Shown here in pieces: positions 43,733 to 48,618 of a stretch of DNA of 48,618 nt. The DNA comes from an uncultured bacterium. GTDB lineage: Bacteria > Bacillota > Clostridia > Lachnospirales > Lachnospiraceae. The stretch is from contig CANRVD010000014.1 in NCBI GenBank assembly GCA_947643145.1, positions 1 through 48,618 of the forward strand. Reading direction: 5' to 3'. Under the pieces are notes generated by a model, which ran no database searches, was not told where the DNA came from, and worked only from the letters and a program-made list of their open reading frames with translations. The translations under genes and the position numbers were made by a program. Numbering within the stretch: position 1 is the stretch's first letter; the number at the start of each line of letters is the position of its first letter.

Positions 43733-43840
43733 GGATAGGAAAGTTCGCCACAACGTAGAGGTAAAGGAACGCAAAACGTTCCTGCAACAAAATCGCTTTG
43801 CGGTTTTTACCAGGGGAATGCGCTGGCATTCCCCTTTTTT
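43733..43840 (+). repeat. TAGGAAAGTTC module A with terminator-like hairpins
   Basis: The tag TAGGAAAGTTC (43736-43746) is followed by GGAACG/CGTTCC, a weaker AATCGC/GCGGTT stem, and GGGGAATGC/GCATTCCCC (43813-43834) ending in TTTTTT. The last hairpin recurs at 19580-19600. Module B follows after two bases. Confidence 0.65.
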
Positions 43841-43842
43841 AC

Positions 43843-43933
43843 CGTATAGGAAAGTTCTCAATGTGTAGCGAAATGTCAACAAAAATGCTTTAGCATTTTT
43901 GCCAGGGCACAAGCGAAGTCTGTGCCCTTTTTT
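43843..43933 (+). repeat. TAGGAAAGTTC module B, inverted copy at 48493-48583
   Basis: Ninety-one bases beginning CGTATAGGAAAGTTCTC, with hairpins AAAAATGCT/AGCATTTTT and GGGCACA/TGTGCCC and a TTTTTT end. The reverse complement of 48493-48583 matches with two differences. It lies in tandem after module A and just before the convergent lipoprotein gene. Confidence 0.75.
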
Positions 43934-43965
43934 ATGGATAAGTCAACAGACCTTTGCCAAAATTA

Positions 43966-44331
43966 CTATCTGTTTGTGTTACTCTTCTTATCCTTTCCAC
44001 TGGTAACAGAATTATTATTATCTTCTTTGTCTGGTGTATCGTCACCAACCGCATCATCAACTGCATCTTCTGTGCCGTCGACCGCATCATCAACTGCATC
44101 CTCTGTGCCGTCAATCACATCATCTACACCATTTTCCACATCATCCATCAAACTGTTATCTGTTTCGTCAGGAGATGATGTTGCATCCTCACCAGCAGCA
44201 TCTGGATTATCTGTTACCTGCCCATCAGTGTTTGTGTCTGTATCCTTATTTCCACAGCCTGTAAAAGCAGCCACTGACAGACATAACGCTGCCGTCAATA
44301 ATAAATATTTCTTCTTCAACTCACTCACCAT
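43966..44331 (-). CDS. Asp-rich small lipoprotein with tandem 11-residue repeat
   Basis: A secreted, lipid-anchored protein of 121 aa. A signal peptide (KKKYLLLTAALCLSVAAF) ends in the lipobox FTGC, so Cys26 should be lipidated. The mature part is low-complexity and strongly acidic, with an 11-residue unit DGTEDAVDDAV repeated twice and a third degenerate copy; the DNA repeat is 33 bp (44048-44080, 44081-44113). AAAGG precedes the ATG. I recognise no domain; cation binding or wall spacing are guesses. It precedes no gene in the same transcript. Confidence 0.7.
   Translation of the reverse strand: MVSELKKKYLLLTAALCLSVAAFTGCGNKDTDTNTDGQVTDNPDAAGEDATSSPDETDNSLMDDVENGVDDVIDGTEDAVDDAVDGTEDAVDDAVGDDTPDKEDNNNSVTSGKDKKSNTNR
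44048..44113. repeat. 33-bp tandem repeat within the lipoprotein gene
   Basis: Two units at 44048-44080 and 44081-44113 differ by two bases (T/C in the middle and the final base). A diverged third follows to about 44137. The length is a multiple of three, so copy-number change would keep the frame. Confidence 0.8.
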
Positions 44332-44395
44332 ACCTTTCTATTTCCTTTTCTTTTACGAGGTTAGTATGGCTTTTCCCTGAAAAAATATACAAATT

Positions 44396-45766
44396 TTATT
44401 TAGATTTCTCTGGATAATCTATATGGTGTCCCACATATTTATATGCCGGACGGATAATCTTTCCTTTGTTGACAAGTTCTTCCAAACGGTGTGCACTCCA
44501 TCCTGAAATTCTTGATATAGCAAATACTGGTGTAAATAGCTCTTCCGGAATTCCAAGCATTGTATAAATTAATCCACTATAAAAATCTACATTGGCACAT
44601 ATCGGCTTCATAACATGGGAACGGCGCATTAATAAATCTGCTGCCACCTTTTCCACTCTATCGTATAATTCAAACTTATCCTCCATACCTTTGGCTTCCG
44701 CAAGTTTTTTGGCATACTCTTTTAATACAATTTCACGTGGGTCCGACAAAGTATATACTGCATGTCCCATTCCATATATCAGACCTGAACCATCAAAAGC
44801 TTCTTTCTTCAATACTTTTTGTAAATATTCCCTAACTGCTTCCTCTGACTGAATATCTCTGCAGTTTTCCTGCAAATCCTTTATCATCTGCTGTGCCTTC
44901 AAATTAGCACCGCCATGCCTTGGTCCTTTTAAGGACGCAATAGACGCTGCAACAGCAGAATATGTATCTGTTCCTGAGGAAGTTACTACATGGTTTGTAA
45001 AAGTAGAATTATTACCACCACCATGCTCCGCATGAAGCACCAAGGCCGCATCTAACACTCTTGCCTCCAGCCTGGTAAACTTCCCATCCGGCCGAAGCAT
45101 ATGTAAAATATTCTCTGCTGTAGAATACTCCTTCTTTGCAGGTTTAATTACCAAATTATCAAAAAATTGAAAATGCCTGTATGCGTGATAATTATAAACT
45201 GCAATTAATGGCAGCTTTGCCACCAGCTGCAGTGACTGGCGAAGTACATTTGATACAGAAATATCATCTGGATTTTCATCATAAGAATATAATGTCAAAA
45301 CACTCCTTTGCAATCCGTTCATTAAATTCGGGCTCGGTGCTTTCATAATGACGTCACGAATAAAGGTTCCTGATAATTCCTGAAGACTGGATAAAATCTC
45401 CACAAACGTCTTTAACTGCTCTTTCGTCGGAAGTTCCCCAAACAAAAGTAAATAAGTTGTCTCCTCGAATGCATAGCGCTTTTCTATACCAGAACCAACC
45501 AGCTTTTTCACATCATAGCCCTGATAAAAAAGCTGCCCGTCCGCCGGCTCTTTCACACCTTTAACAATATTATAACCATTGACATCCGAAATTTCTGTCA
45601 ATCCTGTTAATACTCCCTTTCCGGTACTGTCACGCAAACCCCTCTTTACGTCGTACTCCTGATATAAATTCAAATCAATGATACCAGATTTCATACAATT
45701 TTCTACCAGTTCATCAAACTTATTATTTAATACATCACTTAGTGCCATCATTGAATCAATACTCAT
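44396..45766 (-). CDS. gltA: Citrate synthase
   Basis: Condenses oxaloacetate and acetyl-CoA to citrate, probably for glutamate synthesis in an anaerobe with a partial citrate cycle. The 456-aa protein has a longer N-terminus than the E. coli type and the signatures VLHAEHGGGNNSTF (active-site His), SLKGPRHGGAN, GMGHAVYTLSDPR (His) and ICANVDFYSGLIY (Asp). The start at 45766 has AAAGGAGG nine bases upstream; the frame runs on to 45826. A palindrome next to its probable -10 suggests a repressor site. Confidence 0.95.
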   Translation of the reverse strand: MSIDSMMALSDVLNNKFDELVENCMKSGIIDLNLYQEYDVKRGLRDSTGKGVLTGLTEISDVNGYNIVKGVKEPADGQLFYQGYDVKKLVGSGIEKRYAFEETTYLLLFGELPTKEQLKTFVEILSSLQELSGTFIRDVIMKAPSPNLMNGLQRSVLTLYSYDENPDDISVSNVLRQSLQLVAKLPLIAVYNYHAYRHFQFFDNLVIKPAKKEYSTAENILHMLRPDGKFTRLEARVLDAALVLHAEHGGGNNSTFTNHVVTSSGTDTYSAVAASIASLKGPRHGGANLKAQQMIKDLQENCRDIQSEEAVREYLQKVLKKEAFDGSGLIYGMGHAVYTLSDPREIVLKEYAKKLAEAKGMEDKFELYDRVEKVAADLLMRRSHVMKPICANVDFYSGLIYTMLGIPEELFTPVFAISRISGWSAHRLEELVNKGKIIRPAYKYVGHHIDYPEKSK

Positions 45767-45821
45767 GACCATTCCTCCTTTACTTCCTGCCACCGCTTTG
45801 TGCCTGGATGAATCGCCTTGT

Positions 45822-45841
45822 ATCATAGTATACTTGTATAC
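45822..45841 (-). promoter_or_regulatory. Probable -10 and operator of citrate synthase
   Basis: On the minus strand GTATACAAGTATAC (two 6-bp palindromic half-sites, 45841-45828) abuts TATGAT (45827-45822). A dimeric repressor bound here would occlude RNA polymerase. The -35 is weak. Confidence 0.45.
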
Positions 45842-45910
45842 ATCAAATGCGTAAAAACCAAACCAGCACTAACTCTTATAATACATGAAATCAGTTTTAG
45901 CGTCAAGTTA

Positions 45911-46783
45911 TCAAGAAACACTTCTTGAACGGTATTCCAGCCGCAGCTTGTCCGTAAGCAAAGCCATAAATTCTGAATTGGTGGGTTTCCCCTTTCCTGC
46001 ACATACTGTATTTCCAAACACCTCTTCTAAAGTTGCTATATTTCCACGACGCCATGCTACTTCAATCGCGTGGCGGATTGTCCGTTCTACACTACTGGAA
46101 GTTGTCTTATATTTCTTTGCAATCGCAGGATATAAAAACTTGGTAATATAATGAAGCATGTTCCTATCATAAAATGCCATAATAATCCCTTCTCTGATGT
46201 ACTGATATCCTTTTATATGAGCCGGAATGCCAATTTCCAGCAGAATGTTCGTCACATCCATCTCTAAATCGCCAGAAAGGGCATAACCCTCTGACGCCTT
46301 TGTGACTTTCGGGGGTTCTGGTATTTCTTCCATTCCTGCTGTTTCTAAATGATTATTGCTCTGCATAATACCCTTTGTCTCACCATTTCTCCGCTCAACA
46401 AGCTGTGCCACTCTTTTTACCAGCATAGTGCCTGAAACCGGTTTCATCATATAATAGTCTGCACCTGCCTGAATGGCCTCTTCCACCAGATTTTCCATTC
46501 TGAGCGCCGTTTCAATAATAAAGATAGGACGCCTTTCTATGTACGCCATCTTATTAATCTCTTCTAAAATCCCAATTCCATCAATTCCCGGTAAAATCAT
46601 ATCCATTACAACGACATCCGGCTTCTCACAGCGGATTGCCTCTAATGCCTTACTTCCATTTCCTGTCGCCAAAATGACATTCATCCCCATACTCATCATT
46701 GTTTTTTCCTTGCTTTCGCGGTCATGCAAGTTATTATCTGCTATAATTACACGTAACTCCAAATTCTCCATATTTCTGTTCAT
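45911..46783 (-). CDS. spo0A: Sporulation master regulator Spo0A
   Basis: The response regulator controlling entry into sporulation, 290 aa. The receiver has D61 as phosphoacceptor (VVVMDMILPG) and K114 in MMKP. The C-terminal DNA-binding domain is clear: ILLEIGIPAHIKGYQYIREGI, the recognition helix region KKYKTTSSSVERTIRHAIEVAWRRGN and KPTNSEFMALLTDKLRLE. ATG 46783 has GGAGG five bases upstream. spoIVB, commonly just upstream of spo0A, is not there: the gene is divergent from asnS. A sigma-A type promoter lies at 46886-46914. Confidence 0.97.
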   Translation of the reverse strand: MNRNMENLELRVIIADNNLHDRESKEKTMMSMGMNVILATGNGSKALEAIRCEKPDVVVMDMILPGIDGIGILEEINKMAYIERRPIFIIETALRMENLVEEAIQAGADYYMMKPVSGTMLVKRVAQLVERRNGETKGIMQSNNHLETAGMEEIPEPPKVTKASEGYALSGDLEMDVTNILLEIGIPAHIKGYQYIREGIIMAFYDRNMLHYITKFLYPAIAKKYKTTSSSVERTIRHAIEVAWRRGNIATLEEVFGNTVCAGKGKPTNSEFMALLTDKLRLEYRSRSVS

Positions 46784-47105
46784 AGTTTCCTCCATTTCCG
46801 ATATCAAATCGACATCAACTCAACAATTTGCATCTTTATCCCTGCACTTTTGACTTTTGGAACGAAACTTTTCTATTCACCAACAATACTATTACGCAAA
46901 AAATAGTTTGTCAACGCTTTAAAGCCCGTATTTACCGTATTTTTTCCGCCATTTTTCAACACGTCTGTCTTCTTTTTTCATCAAAATTTAATTTTTTTCA
47001 CCCCTTGACGAATTTGCTAAAATAAGAAATACTATAGCTGGGAAGTATCGCATTTTTCGATACGCGAACTTTGCGAATGAAATTTAAGAAAGGTTGGTAT
47101 TTTTT
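46784..47105. other. Divergent intergenic region between spo0A and asnS
   Basis: This 322-base AT-rich stretch contains the spo0A promoter (46886-46914), a TTGACG (47005-47010) with AATACT/TACTAT after 17 or 19 bases as likely asnS promoter, and a GTATCG/CGATAC hairpin at about 47045-47062 in the asnS leader. No gene and no T-box are seen. Confidence 0.65.
46886..46914 (-). promoter_or_regulatory. Probable sigma-A promoter of spo0A
   Basis: Minus strand TTGACA (46914-46909), 17 bases, TAGTAT (46891-46886), about 100 bases before the ATG. Confidence 0.65.
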
Positions 47106-48494
47106 ATGGAATTTACGCATATAAAAACATTGTATAAAGAAACAAAGCAATATCTGGACAAGGAGGTCACCGTCTGCGGCTGGCTCCGCAATATACGGGA
47201 CTCCAAAACTTTTGGCTTTCTTTCCCTGAATGATGGAACGTACTTTTCTCCCCTGCAGATTGTCTTTGACAATTCTTTGGAAAATTTTGCAGAAATCTGC
47301 AAATTAAATATCAGTGCTGCACTTATCGTTACCGGAACCCTTGTGGCAACCCCACAGGCCAAGCAGCCATTTGAAATTCAGGCAAAAGCCATCCAGATTG
47401 AAGGACAGTCAACTTCTGACTATCCTTTACAGAAAAAACGGCACACGATGGAATATCTGCGTACCATTCCGCATCTTAGAATGCGTACCAATACCTTTCA
47501 GGCAGTTTTTCGTGTCCGTTCCTTAATCGCATATGCCATACACAAATTCTTTCAGGAACGAGACTTTGTATATGTACACACGCCAATTATTACCGGAAGT
47601 GACTGTGAAGGAGCTGGCGAAATGTTTCAGGTGACTACTCTGGATTTGGCAGACATCCCTAAAAACCCGGATGCATCTGTCAATTACACAGAGGACTTTT
47701 TTGGTAAGCCGGTCAATCTGACTGTCAGCGGCCAGCTAAACGGGGAAACGTATGCTATGGCATTTCAGAACATCTATACGTTTGGACCGACCTTCCGTGC
47801 AGAAAACTCTAATACAACCAGACATGCCGCTGAATTTTGGATGATTGAGCCAGAAATTGCATTTGCCGATTTACAGGATGATATGGCACTCGCTGAAGAT
47901 ATGTTGAAATACATTATTTCTTATGTTATGGAACAGGCTCCTGAAGAGCTAAACTTCTTTAACCAGTTTGTCGACAAAGGACTTTTGGAACGTCTGAATA
48001 ATGTACTTCACTCTGATTTTGGCCACATCACTTATACAGAGGCAGTGGAACTATTAAGAAAAGAACAAAAGAACTTTAAATATAAAGTAGAATGGGGCTG
48101 TGATTTACAGACAGAGCATGAGCGTTACCTGACAGAGCAGATATTTAAGCGTCCTGTTTTTGTAACAGATTACCCAAAAGAAATTAAAGCTTTTTATATG
48201 AAGCTAAATGAAGATAAAAAGACAGTTGCTGCTATGGACTGTCTTGTACCGGGTATTGGTGAAATTATTGGCGGCAGCCAGCGTGAAGATGATTATGACC
48301 TTTTGCTAGAACGTATGAAAGAAAACAAACTAAATGTAGATGATTATGCCTTTTATACGGATTTGCGCAAATATGGAACAGCAAGACATGCCGGATTCGG
48401 CCTTGGCTTTGAACGCTGTGTCATGTATCTGACCGGAATCACAAATATCCGTGATGTACTTCCTTACCCACGTACCGTTGGTAACTGCCAGTAA
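47106..48494 (+). CDS. asnS: Asparaginyl-tRNA synthetase
   Basis: A class IIb aminoacyl-tRNA synthetase of 462 aa. An OB-fold anticodon-binding domain ([34 protein letters not shown]) is followed by the catalytic core with motif 2 [21 protein letters not shown] and motif 3 [37 protein letters not shown] and the PYPRT ending mark AsnRS rather than AspRS. ATG 47106 matches the family N-terminus; AAAGG lies about 12 bases upstream, and a TTG at 47094 is the alternative. Repeat module B in inverse orientation follows the stop. Confidence 0.96.
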   Translation: MEFTHIKTLYKETKQYLDKEVTVCGWLRNIRDSKTFGFLSLNDGTYFSPLQIVFDNSLENFAEICKLNISAALIVTGTLVATPQAKQPFEIQAKAIQIEGQSTSDYPLQKKRHTMEYLRTIPHLRMRTNTFQAVFRVRSLIAYAIHKFFQERDFVYVHTPIITGSDCEGAGEMFQVTTLDLADIPKNPDASVNYTEDFFGKPVNLTVSGQLNGETYAMAFQNIYTFGPTFRAENSNTTRHAAEFWMIEPEIAFADLQDDMALAEDMLKYIISYVMEQAPEELNFFNQFVDKGLLERLNNVLHSDFGHITYTEAVELLRKEQKNFKYKVEWGCDLQTEHERYLTEQIFKRPVFVTDYPKEIKAFYMKLNEDKKTVAAMDCLVPGIGEIIGGSQREDDYDLLLERMKENKLNVDDYAFYTDLRKYGTARHAGFGLGFERCVMYLTGITNIRDVLPYPRTVGNCQ

Positions 48495-48583
48495 AAAAGG
48501 GCACAGACTTCGCTTTTGCCCTAGCAAAAATGCTAAAGCATTTTTGTTGACATTTCGCTACACATTGAGAACTTTCCTATACG
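48493..48583 (-). repeat. TAGGAAAGTTC module, inverted copy of 43843-43933
   Basis: Matches the reverse complement of 43843-43933 with two differences in 91 bases. It overlaps the asnS stop codon by two bases. On the plus strand the hairpin GCAAAAATGCTAAAGCATTTTT could end asnS transcription. Confidence 0.75.
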
Positions 48584-48618
48584 GATTAAAGTGTCAAAAG
48601 GTTCATTTTTTCTTATAC

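Noticed and set aside
43733-43933. CRISPR array or tandem-repeat array
   Set aside because: The two modules share only their tag and hairpin design, and there are no equal repeats with equal spacers.
44034-44264. His-rich plus-strand frame (repeats of HHQLHPLCR type)
   Set aside because: It is the complement of the Asp-rich repeat in the lipoprotein gene, which has a signal peptide, lipobox and ribosome binding site.
47040-47105. T-box riboswitch before asnS
   Set aside because: The leader is too short and lacks the TGGNACCGCG-type antiterminator sequence. Only a small GTATCG/CGATAC hairpin is present.

Overview
The window reads as a stretch of chromosome from a low-GC, endospore-forming, anaerobic Firmicute, most likely a gut member of the Lachnospiraceae. 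This rests on recognised genes (spo0A, spmA, a PdaB-like deacetylase, a spore-photoproduct-lyase-like radical SAM protein, acetate kinase, class II aldolase, a Clostridia-type asparaginyl-tRNA synthetase), on strong AGGAGG ribosome binding sites, and on AT-rich spacers carrying many short hairpin repeats. I see no rRNA, tRNA, CRISPR array, phage or transposase gene. The genus is not determined.

Layout. 1-6600: a cardiolipin-synthase-type enzyme between two copies of a palindromic repeat, a YprB-like exonuclease and a large hybrid histidine kinase. 6.7-12.4 kb: rpmF, ackA and tmcAL, a NodB deacetylase, a small membrane protein and a PHP phosphoesterase. 12.4-17.2 kb, minus strand: tgt-yajC, a DUF1700 protein, fba, a patatin and an orphan trpF. 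17.7-22.4 kb, plus strand: an OPT peptide transporter, a PqqD-like protein, pepD and spmA. 22.4-25.8 kb: a ZIP metal transporter, an ECF sigma factor with its probable partner, and a PdaB-like deacetylase. 26-29.9 kb, minus strand: an esterase, then a tight operon of nucleoside phosphorylase, SPL-like radical SAM protein and short-chain dehydrogenase behind a MerR-type promoter, then a [2Fe-2S] BFD-like protein. 30.3-35.1 kb, minus strand: a CPBP membrane protease, then overlapping genes for a Fic protein, a CHASE2 adenylate cyclase and a TIM-barrel protein. 35.3-42.3 kb: MATE exporter, CorA, MscS, glgB and DUF1015. 42.5-48.6 kb: a HAD-GNAT fusion, an Asp-rich lipoprotein, citrate synthase, spo0A and asnS.

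The less ordinary content is of three kinds. (1) Gene neighbourhoods: Fic, class III cyclase and TIM barrel with overlapping reading frames; nucleosidase, SPL-like protein and dehydrogenase. (2) RNA-level structure: a wobble-supported fold between fba and the DUF1700 gene; leaders of tgt, the OPT gene and pepD that each close a stem directly before the same 11-nt CAGAAATGAGG; a 13-bp inverted repeat that would hide the spmA start only in read-through RNA. (3) Several families of dispersed hairpin repeats, including a MITE-like palindrome.

All calls come from reading the sequence. No database search, folding program or alignment tool was run. Family names rest on remembered motifs, and RNA structures were paired by eye.
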